A stretch of DNA of 64,000 nt. Source: Ferruginibacter sp. GTDB lineage: Bacteria; Bacteroidota; Bacteroidia; Chitinophagales; Chitinophagaceae. Position 1 is the first letter of the stretch. The number at the start of each line of letters is the position of its first letter. Below are positions 51,814 through 60,411 of the stretch, piece after piece. Under the pieces are notes generated by a model. That model worked only from the letters and a program-made list of their open reading frames with translations, had not been told where the DNA came from and searched no databases. The translations under genes were made by a program, and so were the position numbers. The stretch is from positions 1-64,000 of the forward strand of contig JACMKX010000132.1 of NCBI GenBank assembly GCA_014379905.1, written 5' to 3'.

Positions 51814-52797
51814 TTATGCAATTAGGGTTTGCAAACACTTATAAGCTTTCCCGCTTTCCAGGCTCTCTACTGCCAGCTGGTAACAGCTTTCATAATCTCC
51901 ATATTTATTCATACAGTTCAAAGCCATGGCCGCATTGGAAATCACAACGGCGTTCTGCGACCAGGTACCTTCGCCTCTTAGGATTTTTAAAAAGATAGCA
52001 GCGGCCTCCTCCACAGTATTCCCGCCATACAATTCCGAAGGCAACACAATTCTTTTTCCCAGTTTTTCTGCACTTAAAACCTGTTCTCCCTTTTTAGTGA
52101 TCACTTTGGTATCACCGGTCAGAGAAATTTCATCATAGCCATCCAGGCTGTGTAAGATGGTAAATGCGGAATTTTCCTGTTGTAAAAGATAGTTATAAAT
52201 CCTGGCCATTTCAAGATTAAATACACCTACCAGCTGGAATTTTGGGGATGCGGGGTTTACCATTGGCCCCAGCATGTTAAAAAATGTACGTACCCCAAGG
52301 TTTTTACGAATGTTTCCTGCTACTTTTAATGCCGGGTGAAATAAGGGTGCGTGTAAAAAACAAATGTTTGAACGATCAAGTTCTTTATTCAATTCAGCTT
52401 CTGATGTTTGAAAACGATAGCCCAGCTGCTCCATCACATTGGAAGAGCCGCTGATTGAACTGGCGCCGTAATTACCATGCTTGGCCACTTTGTTACCGGT
52501 GCCGGCAACGATAAAACAGCTAAGGGTTGAAATATTAAAGGTATTTTTTCCATCCCCGCCGGTGCCAACAATATCTGTCAATTCGCCTTCCAGGTTTACA
52601 GGCAGGGCTAATTCCATCAATGCATCTTTAAATCCCTGCAGTTCATCAATGGTAATGGTTCGCATAAGGTATACCGTTATCAATGCGGCAATTTCCGATT
52701 CATTGAATTTTTTTTCACTAACCTGCACTAATATATCACGGGCTTGTTGCCGGGTAAGTGTTTTGTATTCGAAAAGATAATTTAGAATCTTCTTCAT
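51814..52797 (-). CDS. trpD: Anthranilate phosphoribosyltransferase
   Basis: A 327-residue enzyme (counted from MKKILNYLFEYKTLT at 52797; ATGs at 52800 and 52806 are also in frame). It adds phosphoribose to anthranilate. The PRPP-binding signatures are VGTGGDGKNTFNIST, KHGNYGASSISGSSNVMEQLGY and the HPALKVAGNIRKNLGVRTFFN loop with its family-typical Arg. It lies 50 bases downstream of an embedded membrane-protein gene, the widest gap inside the operon. Confidence 0.97.
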   Translation of the reverse strand: MKKILNYLFEYKTLTRQQARDILVQVSEKKFNESEIAALITVYLMRTITIDELQGFKDALMELALPVNLEGELTDIVGTGGDGKNTFNISTLSCFIVAGTGNKVAKHGNYGASSISGSSNVMEQLGYRFQTSEAELNKELDRSNICFLHAPLFHPALKVAGNIRKNLGVRTFFNMLGPMVNPASPKFQLVGVFNLEMARIYNYLLQQENSAFTILHSLDGYDEISLTGDTKVITKKGEQVLSAEKLGKRIVLPSELYGGNTVEEAAAIFLKILRGEGTWSQNAVVISNAAMALNCMNKYGDYESCYQLAVESLESGKAYKCLQTLIA

Positions 52798-52847
52798 CAT
52801 TAACATTATTTATAAATCCTTGTTTTTGTATTTTGACCATCTCTCAT

Positions 52848-53339
52848 TTAATAGTTTTTCCAAATATTAAATGAATATTTGAGTGATACAGTAGAGATAA
52901 CCAATGGGGAATCATAGATATCCATGGTTGCTTTTAAACTACTTTTTTTAAAGCCAGTAACTTTTGCTAAAAAAAAGTCTGGTTGTTTTACATGTATAAA
53001 TATTAGCCTTATAGACTGAACTTTCAGCATTTCTAAATCTACTATTTCATTCCAAGGTATAAAACCAATTGCTGAAGCGCTGCTGTTATCATAAATACCG
53101 TTTTCATCAATTATCAATCCCGGATTTCTATCAAAAATTTTATAAACGCTATAAATGCTCATTAATCCTGAAAGAAGTATGAAAAGCCCACCAATAATTT
53201 TTATAATTAATGTATTATAAGGTTGTTGAATATCAACTAGTTCAACAATAAAATACATCCCGATAAAAAAAAATACTAATGAACCTAATAAAAACAAAAA
53301 CATCTTTCTTCTACTTAAAGGAATTTCGATTTTTTCCAT
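52848..53339 (-). CDS. STM3941-like membrane protein embedded in the trp operon
   Basis: A protein of 163 residues (from the ATG at 53339) with two membrane helices near the N-terminus (FLFLLGSLVFFFIGMYFIV and IIKIIGGLFILLSGLMSIYS). A cytoplasmic domain follows with a PH-like pattern (GLIIDENGIYDNS, IGFIPWNEIVDLEML). MEKIEIPLSRRK at the start resembles the STM3941 family. A further ATG at 53348 directly follows the trpG TAA. It is read in the same direction as trpG and trpD, so it is cotranscribed, but no link with tryptophan synthesis is known. Confidence 0.72.
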   Translation of the reverse strand: MEKIEIPLSRRKMFLFLLGSLVFFFIGMYFIVELVDIQQPYNTLIIKIIGGLFILLSGLMSIYSVYKIFDRNPGLIIDENGIYDNSSASAIGFIPWNEIVDLEMLKVQSIRLIFIHVKQPDFFLAKVTGFKKSSLKATMDIYDSPLVISTVSLKYSFNIWKNY

Positions 53340-53348
53340 AAACAACAT

Positions 53349-53918
53349 TTATGACTTTAACCAATTCCTCATGATCTGTTCCCCACAAGGCGTTAATACA
53401 CTTTCCGGGTGAAACTGAACTCCCTGCACGTCATATTTTTTGTGTTGCATAGCCATTATAAATCCATTGTCATCCAATGCAGTTACTTCCAGTTCTGCCG
53501 GTAATGTATTTTTATTTACTATCCAGCTATGATACCTGCCTACTTCTTCTGTAGCATTGAGTCCCTTTAAAATTCCTTTTTGATCCGGGAAAATTTTTAT
53601 CGGTGTTGCCACACCATGGTATACGGTATCCAGGTTGATCAGGTTTCCCCCAAAAGCTTCGCCGATGGCCTGGTGCCCCAAACATACGCCCAGTATTGAT
53701 TTGGAAGGAGCATATTGTTTTATCAGGCTTAACAACAATCCTGCCTCTGAAGGAACGCCGGGACCCGGTGATAAAATGATCTTGTCATACTCCTTTATTT
53801 TTTCCAATGCAATTTCATCATTACGAAATACATCCACCTTTTCATGAGTGATCTTTTCCACCAGGTGCACAAGATTGTAGGTGAAAGAATCATAATTATC
53901 AAAAACGAGCATCTTCAT
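53349..53918 (-). CDS. trpG: Anthranilate synthase component II (glutamine amidotransferase)
   Basis: A 189-residue class I glutamine amidotransferase that supplies ammonia to TrpE. LVFDNYDSFTYNLVHLVE is the N-terminal motif, the catalytic Cys is in LGVCLGHQAIGEAFGG (about residue 79) and His-Glu in VQFHPESVLTPCGEQ (about 168-170). One base separates it from trpE. The similar PabA form is excluded by its place in the trp operon. Confidence 0.97.
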   Translation of the reverse strand: MKMLVFDNYDSFTYNLVHLVEKITHEKVDVFRNDEIALEKIKEYDKIILSPGPGVPSEAGLLLSLIKQYAPSKSILGVCLGHQAIGEAFGGNLINLDTVYHGVATPIKIFPDQKGILKGLNATEEVGRYHSWIVNKNTLPAELEVTALDDNGFIMAMQHKKYDVQGVQFHPESVLTPCGEQIMRNWLKS

Positions 53919-53919
53919 G

Positions 53920-55341
53920 TTAAATAGTTTGTGCTAATTCAATGGCTTTTTTTAATGCGCCTAATTTATTATTTACTTCCTGCAATTCATTTTCCGGCTG
54001 ACTGGCAGCTACTACACCGGCTCCTGCCTGGTAATACAAAGTGTTGTTCTTACTTAAAAAACTACGGATCATAATGGCATGATTGCAACTGCCATCAAAA
54101 CCAATAAAACCGATGGCACCGCCATAAAATCCCCTTGCTGTTCTTTCGCTGGCATCAATGATTTGCATGGCTTTGTATTTGGGTGCCCCGCTTAATGTAC
54201 CTGCAGGGAAACTAGTCCCTAATATTTTAAAAGGATTACCGCTTTGATCAATTGTTCCCTGTACTTCACTCACCATATGAATGACATGAGAATAAAATTG
54301 TATTTTTTTAAAGGCAGTTACTTCAACGTTATTGCATACCCGGCTGAGGTCATTTCTTGCCAGGTCTACCAACATTACGTGTTCTGCATTTTCTTTAGGA
54401 TCATTTTCAAGTTCAATGGCGCTCGCTTTATCTATATCGTCATCCCCACTGCGTTTGAAAGTGCCTGCAATTGGATGAACAATAGCCTTACCATTCTGAA
54501 TAATAAGTTGACTTTCCGGGGAAGATCCGGTTAATTTATAATCGCCATAATCAAAATAAAAAAGATAGGGACTGGGGTTGACTGTTCGCAATGCTCGGTA
54601 AACATTAAATTCATCGCCTTTGAATGATTGCTGAAAACGCCTGCTTAAAACTACCTGGAATACATCGCCCCTTTGACAGGCCTTTATACCAGTGTTTACC
54701 ATATCCACATATTCTTTATCGGAGATATTGGTAGCTTCATCGCCATATACAGAAAAAGGAAACACGGGAACATCCTTATTGCTGATCAGGCTTTCCACAT
54801 CTGCCAGCCTGCTTTCCAACCCGCTGAATATATTTTCGGATAAGTACAATTCATCTTTAAAATGATTGAAGATGATCACATACTGGTATAGCCTGTAGCG
54901 CACTAAAGGAATTTGCATTTCATTTTCCTTTATTTTTTTTTGATCAAATTGTATGTTTTCAAAAAAAGGAATGGCATCATAAGCCGTATAACCAAACATT
55001 CCCTGGGCAATATTTACAGGTTTTACAGCAGGCTTTTCCATCTCAAACTGATCCATAAAACCGGCCATTATACCGGCAAGATCATTGGCTTTGCCAAGAT
55101 TGGTTTTTTCAGGGTTGCGATTGGGCAGTTTTGATTCTACCTGTTGCTGATCGGTGATCTCTATGCCAGCAATGGCATTGATTCCTATAATAGAAAAACT
55201 GTTTTCACCAGCATGAAAATCAGTACTCTCCATGAGAATAGTATCCCTGAATTTATCACGCAGGCGAAGGTAAATGCCCACCGGCGTGTAAATATCTGCC
55301 AGCATTTTTTTGAATTCAGTTTTAAAAACTATTTTTTTCAT
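53920..55341 (-). CDS. trpE: Anthranilate synthase component I
   Basis: A 473-residue chorismate-utilising enzyme. The N-terminal region begins MKKIVFKTEFKKMLADIYTP and includes ESTDFHAGENSFSIIG near residue 40; the LLES Trp-feedback motif of other TrpE proteins appears here as LMESTD. Core signatures are QVVLSRRFQQSFKGDEFNVY, GSSPE, IAGTFKRSGDDDIDKA, HVMLVDLARNDLSRV and FPAGTLSGAPKYKAMQIID. It is the first structural gene of the operon. Expression is likely controlled by the leader peptide and terminator directly upstream. Confidence 0.97.
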   Translation of the reverse strand: MKKIVFKTEFKKMLADIYTPVGIYLRLRDKFRDTILMESTDFHAGENSFSIIGINAIAGIEITDQQQVESKLPNRNPEKTNLGKANDLAGIMAGFMDQFEMEKPAVKPVNIAQGMFGYTAYDAIPFFENIQFDQKKIKENEMQIPLVRYRLYQYVIIFNHFKDELYLSENIFSGLESRLADVESLISNKDVPVFPFSVYGDEATNISDKEYVDMVNTGIKACQRGDVFQVVLSRRFQQSFKGDEFNVYRALRTVNPSPYLFYFDYGDYKLTGSSPESQLIIQNGKAIVHPIAGTFKRSGDDDIDKASAIELENDPKENAEHVMLVDLARNDLSRVCNNVEVTAFKKIQFYSHVIHMVSEVQGTIDQSGNPFKILGTSFPAGTLSGAPKYKAMQIIDASERTARGFYGGAIGFIGFDGSCNHAIMIRSFLSKNNTLYYQAGAGVVAASQPENELQEVNNKLGALKKAIELAQTI

Positions 55342-55352
55342 TTGATGCCATT

Positions 55353-55378
55353 AAAAAAGCCCCGACTGTGTCGGGGCC
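55353..55378 (-). terminator. Attenuator (intrinsic terminator) of the trp operon
   Basis: On the minus strand GCCCCGAC, loop ACA, GTCGGGGC is followed by six T, just 12 bases before the trpE ATG. A terminator this close to a gene it precedes, rather than follows, implies regulated read-through. The 5' side and loop can alternatively pair with the end of the leader-peptide sequence (55411-55423). Confidence 0.88.
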
Positions 55379-55423
55379 TGGTATATTTTAAACAAATACA
55401 AATAAGCGATGACACAATCAGGA
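55360..55423 (-). promoter_or_regulatory. Antiterminator of the trp attenuator
   Basis: TCCTGATTGTGTC (minus strand, 55423-55411) and GACACAGTCGGGG (55372-55360) pair over 13 consecutive positions, ten Watson-Crick and three G-U. This would disrupt the terminator, whose first arm and loop it uses. The 5' segment includes the last codon (TCC) and stop (TGA) of the leader peptide, so a ribosome at the stop would mask it and one stalled at the Trp codons would not. This is inference from base pairing. Confidence 0.78.
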
Positions 55424-55471
55424 GATTATGTTCCACCACCAGCATTTGTTATTTGATTTGATAATTGTCAT
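55418..55471 (-). CDS. trpL: trp operon leader peptide
   Basis: A 17-codon ORF reading MTIIKSNNKCWWWNIIS and a TGA, with three Trp codons in a row (codons 11-13, TGGTGGTGG at 55441-55433), a strong signal because Trp is the rarest codon. It begins at an ATG 127 bases upstream of the trpE ATG and is too short for standard gene finders. No ribosome-binding site is evident and the predicted promoter would place the transcript start near the ATG. The combination with the following antiterminator and terminator makes it a ribosome-sensed attenuator: low charged tRNA-Trp stalls the ribosome and permits read-through. Confidence 0.85.
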   Translation of the reverse strand: MTIIKSNNKCWWWNIIS

Positions 55472-55479
55472 TCGTTGTA

Positions 55480-55510
55480 CAAAGTAAACAGAGATTGATC
55501 AAACAGCAAA
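55480..55510 (-). promoter_or_regulatory. Candidate promoter of the trp operon
   Basis: A TTTG at 55510-55507 (minus strand) lies 20 bases upstream of TACTTTG (55486-55480), close to the Bacteroidota consensus TTTG-N19/21-TAnnTTTG except that one base is missing in the -7 element. Transcription would start within a few bases of the trpL ATG. Confidence 0.5.
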
Positions 55511-55586
55511 AAAAACTTTTACTATATTGTAAAACAGTATCTGGTATCCAGTATAAACCAAAGTGAATCTCTTAAAAACATTTCTT

Positions 55587-56219
55587 ATGATACTTACCAT
55601 ATTTGGGGCGACGGGTCAAACTGGCAAAGAACTGGTTAAACAGGCGTTGCTAACAGGCCATACAGTAAAAGCCTTTGGCAGAAATGTGTTTTCGACTCAA
55701 TTCTTAAAAAATGCTAACCTGCAATTAATACCCGGTGCGTTGTTTGATGAAAAAGATGTCAGGAATGTGATTGCAGGAAGCGATGCGGTGCTTTCCGTGA
55801 TTGGCGGTGCATTTGATGGTTCAGATAAAAGCCGTTCCCTGGGAATAAAAAATATCATCGCACAAATGGAGGCCCTTTCTGTTAAAAGAATAGTAGCATT
55901 GGGAGGCATGGGTGTACTGCCGGCTGAAGATGGCAGCCTGTTGATGGATGCAAAAAATTACCCGGAAGAATATATCCCTGTTGGCAAAGAACACCTGAAA
56001 GCATATGAACTGCTAAAAGCTTCCACGCTCAACTGGACATTTGTTTGTGCGCCGGATCTGGAAGATGCAGCGGCCACGGGCTTATTCGTGACCGCTTCTG
56101 AAGGCAGGCCTGCTGCCGGCAGTTTTAAAATAAACATTGGCGACCTGGCATTATTCATGCTAAATGAAGTGAGTAAAAATCATTTTTTACAACAGCGTGT
56201 GGGTATTGGTAATTCATAA
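55587..56219 (+). CDS. NAD(P)-binding (atypical SDR/NmrA-like) protein
   Basis: A 210-residue cytoplasmic protein. The ATG at 55587 (MILTIFGATGQTGKELVKQA) places the TGxxGxxG-type NAD(P) motif GATGQTG at residues 6-12; an upstream GTG at 55563 is less likely. The later VKRIVALGGMGVL and LNWTFVCAPDLEDA segments fit the atypical SDR/NmrA-like families, often annotated as NAD(P)H-binding proteins. The substrate is unknown. It is transcribed divergently from the trp operon. Confidence 0.85.
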   Translation: MILTIFGATGQTGKELVKQALLTGHTVKAFGRNVFSTQFLKNANLQLIPGALFDEKDVRNVIAGSDAVLSVIGGAFDGSDKSRSLGIKNIIAQMEALSVKRIVALGGMGVLPAEDGSLLMDAKNYPEEYIPVGKEHLKAYELLKASTLNWTFVCAPDLEDAAATGLFVTASEGRPAAGSFKINIGDLALFMLNEVSKNHFLQQRVGIGNS

Positions 56220-56298
56220 GGAGCGTTGCAGACTTTAAGACCGCCTTAACTGAAATTGGATTTAGTTTCCACAACTTTGCAAAAAAATTATTAATCAT

Positions 56299-56697
56299 TT
56301 GAAACACCTGTTTATTATAGCATTTATTGTTACCGGTTTTGCGGCAAAGGCGCAGAAAGTAGACAGTATGTTTGTTCACCTCTATACGGATAGTTTAAAA
56401 AAAGGAACTTACAATTATATCAATGTAGATGGTTTATTAGCGGACGGAAAATGGTTGCCGCTCGACAGCAATCATATTGAGTTTAAATGCAGCCATGGCG
56501 AATTTTATGGTAACCAACTTTGGATAGATCCTGCTTTTACCGGCGATAAAATCAATATTACCACCACCTTAAAATCCGACAGGAAACAATACAAATCTTT
56601 TGATATGTATTTAAAGAAAAAAAAGGATGATGAGTTATTGCCCTTAGAACAGGATATCCTTAACCATACAAAGAAGAAGAAAAAGAAAGATAGTTGA
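56299..56697 (+). CDS. Small secreted hypothetical protein
   Basis: A 132-residue protein read from a TTG start (no ATG in frame upstream). The signal peptide KHLFIIAFIVTGFAAKAQ is clear. The mature part (MFVHLYTDSLKKGTYNYIN, HGEFYGNQLWIDPAFTGDKI) looks like a beta-sandwich and ends in a strongly basic, Lys-rich tail (HTKKKKKKDS). No family is recognised. A strong terminator follows directly, so it is probably transcribed alone. Confidence 0.72.
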   Translation: MKHLFIIAFIVTGFAAKAQKVDSMFVHLYTDSLKKGTYNYINVDGLLADGKWLPLDSNHIEFKCSHGEFYGNQLWIDPAFTGDKINITTTLKSDRKQYKSFDMYLKKKKDDELLPLEQDILNHTKKKKKKDS

Positions 56698-56707
56698 TAG
56701 CGAACAT

Positions 56708-56738
56708 AAAAAATCCCGGTTTATAGCCAGGATTTTTT
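56708..56738. terminator. Bidirectional intrinsic terminator
   Basis: AAAATCC and GGATTTT with inner GG and CC pairs around a TTTATAG loop, one C-A mismatch, T-runs on both sides. It lies between the convergent small secreted protein gene and the aldolase gene. Confidence 0.82.
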
Positions 56739-56753
56739 AGTATGAGTAATAAT

Positions 56754-57407
56754 TTATGCGAATTTTTTAGCGTCTTCTAAAAACTGTGCGAGACCAATAT
56801 CTGTTAACGGGTGTTTTAATAATCCAAGGATAGAACTCAACGGGCAGGTGCAAACGTCAGCCCCGGCTTCAGCACACTTTATGATATGATTGGGATAACG
56901 GATGGAAGCTGCTAATATCTCTGTGTTGAATCCCTGTACAGAATAGATCTGGCGGATCTGGTGAATGAGCTCAATACCATCCCAACCACTATCGTCAATA
57001 CGGCCTATAAAAGGTGAAACGTAGGTAGCGCCTGCCTTTGCAGCCAGTATTGCCTGTCCGGCAGAGAATACCAGGGTACAGTTGGTGCGGATACCATTGT
57101 CAGTAAACCATTTTAATGCCTTGATGCCATCTTTGATCATAGGCACTTTAACCACGATATTCTTATGAATAGCGGCAAATTTTTTTCCTTCTTCGATCAT
57201 CGTTGCGAAGTCTGTCGAAACTACTTCCGCACTAATATCGCCGTCTACTAATTCGCAAATGGTTTTATAATGTTGCATTACTGCATCAATTCCTTTAATG
57301 CCTTCTTTGGCCATCAGGGAAGGGTTAGTAGTTACCCCATCCAAAATACCCAGGTCGTTTGCTTCTTTTATCTGATCAAGATTTGCGGTATCAATAAAAA
57401 ATTTCAT
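56754..57407 (-). CDS. Fructose-6-phosphate aldolase/transaldolase (small class)
   Basis: A 217-residue TIM-barrel enzyme of the small transaldolase/FSA class. MKFFIDTANLDQIKEANDLG, VTTNPSLMAKEG and NIVVKVPMIKDGIKALK carry the family signature, with the Schiff-base Lys in VVKVP (about residue 86). TNCTLVFSAGQAILAAKAGATYVSPFIGRIDD follows. Members either cleave fructose-6-phosphate or act as transaldolases, which cannot be separated by eye. The mRNA ends at the bidirectional terminator 16 bases past the stop. Confidence 0.93.
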   Translation of the reverse strand: MKFFIDTANLDQIKEANDLGILDGVTTNPSLMAKEGIKGIDAVMQHYKTICELVDGDISAEVVSTDFATMIEEGKKFAAIHKNIVVKVPMIKDGIKALKWFTDNGIRTNCTLVFSAGQAILAAKAGATYVSPFIGRIDDSGWDGIELIHQIRQIYSVQGFNTEILAASIRYPNHIIKCAEAGADVCTCPLSSILGLLKHPLTDIGLAQFLEDAKKFA

Positions 57408-57579
57408 ATCCCTTACCCCTAAAGGGGATTTTGATTTAATGTGATTGAATACATTTTCTATTGCAAAAGTATAGTAATTGCATCGCTTTGCTTTAGAAAT
57501 TTTAGCGGCTTAAATGAATGAAGCGGCTGTAAAGATTCGGGAAGTAAAAAGCGCCCTCAGGAGTTGGGGCAAAAAAAAA

Positions 57580-57677
57580 TGGCAAGTTACTTACATCGCA
57601 CCGCTCAACCATCTACCCTTGCTACCTTCCGGTCCTGGGGGAGTTCAACAGGAGCTGGTCGTATAAGACTTGCCGGG
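57580..57677 (-). ncRNA. ffs: Small signal recognition particle RNA (4.5S-like)
   Basis: The minus strand shows the conserved SRP RNA core: AACTCCCCCAGGACCGGAAG and GTAGCAAGGGTAGATGGTTG, which fold into the helix 8 that binds Ffh (CAGG, GGAAG, AGCAAGG motifs). The ends GGCAAG (57581-57586) and CTTGCC (57669-57674) on the plus strand are complementary, closing a hairpin of about 94 bases. A run of nine T follows at 57571-57579 as terminator. It lies in the 430-base gap between the aldolase gene and the plug-protein gene; the rest of that gap holds only an inverted GATGCCGGA pair. Confidence 0.9.
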
Positions 57678-57837
57678 GCAAAGATAAGGAGAATAGCGTT
57701 TAATAAAAAAGGATCGGAGAATTATTATTGTTGGCAGGGATATTTTTTCAGGATGCCGGATACCAGATCCTGGGAAGAGTCTATAAAATTTTATAGATTT
57801 ATTTAATATCTTGAAGATCTCAACCAGCATCCGGCAT

Positions 57838-59121
57838 CTAGAAACTAAACCCCGGCCTGTCTCTTCTTGAATTTATTTGTGCCACCCCAATCAGTTGATC
57901 TGCCCTGTCGGTAAAAGATTTATAATATATTAGAATAGTATAGGTATTTTCTGTTTCCCAGTAATTGCCTTCCAGTGCTACATTGCGTTTTGGATCAGCG
58001 ACATCCGCTAATATATATTGGTAATTGTAATATCCTTGTTTCATAAATACTTTTGTTTCATACATGGATTTCTCCCCGTTGAAGGTCATCTTCCATTTTT
58101 CATTTAAGTCGAAACCGGTAAAACCACCTGATAAATAAATATCCTGTCCTGCATAAGCCCTGCCGTCGGGAGGAACAAAAGAAAAATACACCATAGCATA
58201 ATCCCCCTGCCAAAAAGGATTGATGCTTTCGTAGGTAGTTACCTGGTACATGCCATCGAGGTCGGCAAAGTATACATAGCGCTCTGCTCTTTTGTCGGTA
58301 TCCGGTTTTAAAAAAATATACGTGGAATCTTTTTTATAACTCGCCTTTTCTACCCGGTCACTTTGCAAACGAAAGCTCCGCAGGTCAAGCCAGCGCCATT
58401 CTTTCCCACCTTCAAACATACCAACCGATTCGGAATTGTACTCCAGTGAATTTCCTCTCACAAAAGTTGGTATGATGTCTTTCTGTGCATTGTCCCAACG
58501 GTTATTTTGTAGTATAACCGCCTTTACCTGCTGGCCTGCGCTAAAACTGTTGATACCTTTTATACCGGCAGAAAACTTAATCCTTTGATGTGTTCCAAAT
58601 AACTGGGGAGTAAAGGGCTGAACAACGTCGGCGGTAATAGTGGCTTTTTGATCAAGCACATACATACGCCTGGTAAATACGAGTTTAGATGTATCTCCAT
58701 CTAAAAAAACTTTTAACAAATAATTGCCTGAACGGGAAGGGGCAGAATTTCTTTCCGGTAAAATAGCCTGGTAATGGGTGTACCTGGTAAAAGAAATAGA
58801 AGAGTAACGGTAAGTACCTATACGGTTTTGTGTAAACCCCTTTATATAATCAAAAGGATTAAGGTTGAGCACATTCCAGTTATAGTCGCACAATACATAG
58901 GTGTAGTAGTAATTTTTTAAACTGCCTTCCATATCATCAAACTCAAGCTGGATGCGGTCTGTACCATTTAAAGTTAGCACCGGCAACCCCTGTTGGTTAC
59001 CATACTGAAACAATTGAGCTGTTTGAATATTGGACTTATAAATCTTATCTGGTTGCTGAGCAGCAGCAGGCGATATTATTAATGTAAAAAGAAAAAATAT
59101 ACAGCAACAAACAATCTTCAT
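57838..59121 (-). CDS. Type IX secretion system plug protein (DUF5103)
   Basis: A 427-residue exported protein with signal peptide (MKIVCCCIFFLFTLIISPAA, then AQQ). It has the DUF5103 pattern: LNGTDRIQLEFDDMEGSLKNYYYTYVLCDYNWN near the N-terminus, DYIKGFTQNRIGTYRYSS, RRMYVLDQKATITADVVQP and YNYQYILADV near the end. In gliding Bacteroidota, DUF5103 (Plug) is found with the SprA translocon and is thought to close it. This fits the T9SS substrates in the same window. It diverges from the FtsX-type permease gene. Confidence 0.9.
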   Translation of the reverse strand: MKIVCCCIFFLFTLIISPAAAQQPDKIYKSNIQTAQLFQYGNQQGLPVLTLNGTDRIQLEFDDMEGSLKNYYYTYVLCDYNWNVLNLNPFDYIKGFTQNRIGTYRYSSISFTRYTHYQAILPERNSAPSRSGNYLLKVFLDGDTSKLVFTRRMYVLDQKATITADVVQPFTPQLFGTHQRIKFSAGIKGINSFSAGQQVKAVILQNNRWDNAQKDIIPTFVRGNSLEYNSESVGMFEGGKEWRWLDLRSFRLQSDRVEKASYKKDSTYIFLKPDTDKRAERYVYFADLDGMYQVTTYESINPFWQGDYAMVYFSFVPPDGRAYAGQDIYLSGGFTGFDLNEKWKMTFNGEKSMYETKVFMKQGYYNYQYILADVADPKRNVALEGNYWETENTYTILIYYKSFTDRADQLIGVAQINSRRDRPGFSF

Positions 59122-59168
59122 CTAATAGTTATTTGATTTACTTTTGAAAGATACCAAAATTATGCCTT

Positions 59169-60398
59169 TTGAATATATCCCTGTTTATAGCCAACCGAAT
59201 TGGTGCAGTTAAACAAAAAACTTTCAGCAGGTTCATTATCGGTCTTGCTATTGGCGCTACCACCCTTAGTGTGGCAGTGATGATAGTGGCATTGAGCTTT
59301 GTAAATGGCTTTCAAACAGTGATCAGCAATAAGGTATTTAGTTTTTGGGGCCATATAAGAGTACAAAAGACGCTGGAAGAGAACGTAAACACTGCCGAAG
59401 AATTGCCCATACAAAAAAATGACTCCATCGAAAACTATCTCCGGCAGCTACCCCAGGTTCAGGCAGTAGAAAAATATGCGACTAAATCGGCCATCCTCAA
59501 ATATGAAACAGATATTGAAAGCATTCTTTTGAAAGGTGTTGACAAAGACTTTGATTTTAGAAGATGGGAACGTTTTTTACAAAAAGGAAAATGGATTTCT
59601 TTTGCTGATAGTGGCTATAGCACACAACTTACCATTAGTGCCTATACTGCCAACCAGCTAAGAGCCGATGTGGGAGATACCATGCTTGTATTTTTCTTTC
59701 GCCAGGATGGTTCACGTACTGCCAGGAAATTAGCTGTGTGTGGTATTTATAAAACAGGAATAGATAAATATGATAATAGTTTTGCAGTTTGCGATATCAA
59801 TCTTATAAGGAGACTAAACAACTGGGATTCTACCCAGATAGGTGGGTACGAAGTTTTATTAAAAGACTACAGGCAAACAGACAGCATGAATAATTTTATT
59901 TATGATGAATTGCCACAGAGCTGGTATAGCCGGAGTATAAGAGAAATATCACCTGACATTTTCGACTGGCTGGACTTACAGGGGCAGATAAAAAATATTT
60001 TACTGGCCATTATGATGGTTGTAGCAACTGTTAATCTTATTACCTGCCTTATTATTCTCGTGCTGGAACGCACAAGAATGACGGGTATTCTAAAAGCCCT
60101 TGGAAGTAACGACTGGACCATTCAAAAGATATTCTTATACAATACCATGAAGATCGCCCTCATTGGAATTTTGACCGGAACTTTACTAGGCATAGGTATT
60201 TGCGTACTACAGCAACTAACAGGTTTTATTAAATTAAATGAAGAAGCCTATTATATGAGTAAGGCGGAAGCTGATATAAACTGGCTGCAGGTGCTGGTAG
60301 TTGATCTTATTACGCTGCTGATTTGCTTTTGCACGCTTATCATTCCTACCCTTCTCATTAAAAAAGTAAACCCGGTAAAGGCTATCCAGTTTAGGTGA
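59169..60398 (+). CDS. ABC transporter permease of the LolE/FtsX type
   Basis: A 409-residue inner-membrane protein of four helices in the LolC/LolE arrangement. It starts with a TTG (59169), giving [21 protein letters not shown]; the ATG at 59162 is in another frame. The first helix is [23 protein letters not shown], followed by a periplasmic MacB-like domain to about 275 and three helices near 275-400 with [20 protein letters not shown]. Lol-type permeases extract lipoproteins for the outer membrane; a different cargo is possible. No ATPase gene adjoins it. Confidence 0.9.
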   Translation: MNISLFIANRIGAVKQKTFSRFIIGLAIGATTLSVAVMIVALSFVNGFQTVISNKVFSFWGHIRVQKTLEENVNTAEELPIQKNDSIENYLRQLPQVQAVEKYATKSAILKYETDIESILLKGVDKDFDFRRWERFLQKGKWISFADSGYSTQLTISAYTANQLRADVGDTMLVFFFRQDGSRTARKLAVCGIYKTGIDKYDNSFAVCDINLIRRLNNWDSTQIGGYEVLLKDYRQTDSMNNFIYDELPQSWYSRSIREISPDIFDWLDLQGQIKNILLAIMMVVATVNLITCLIILVLERTRMTGILKALGSNDWTIQKIFLYNTMKIALIGILTGTLLGIGICVLQQLTGFIKLNEEAYYMSKAEADINWLQVLVVDLITLLICFCTLIIPTLLIKKVNPVKAIQFR

Positions 60399-60411
60399 GG
60401 AGGTTGGTGGA

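Noticed and set aside
55342-55445. Alternative leader ORF beginning ATGCTGGTGGTGGAACAT on the minus strand
   Set aside because: It overlaps the trpL frame, contains no Trp codons and would run through the terminator to just before trpE; the frame with three consecutive TGG codons fits attenuation much better.
57564-57806. Plus-strand 80-codon ORF across the SRP RNA
   Set aside because: It is an accidental frame through a conserved non-coding RNA, on the opposite strand, with no protein-like composition.
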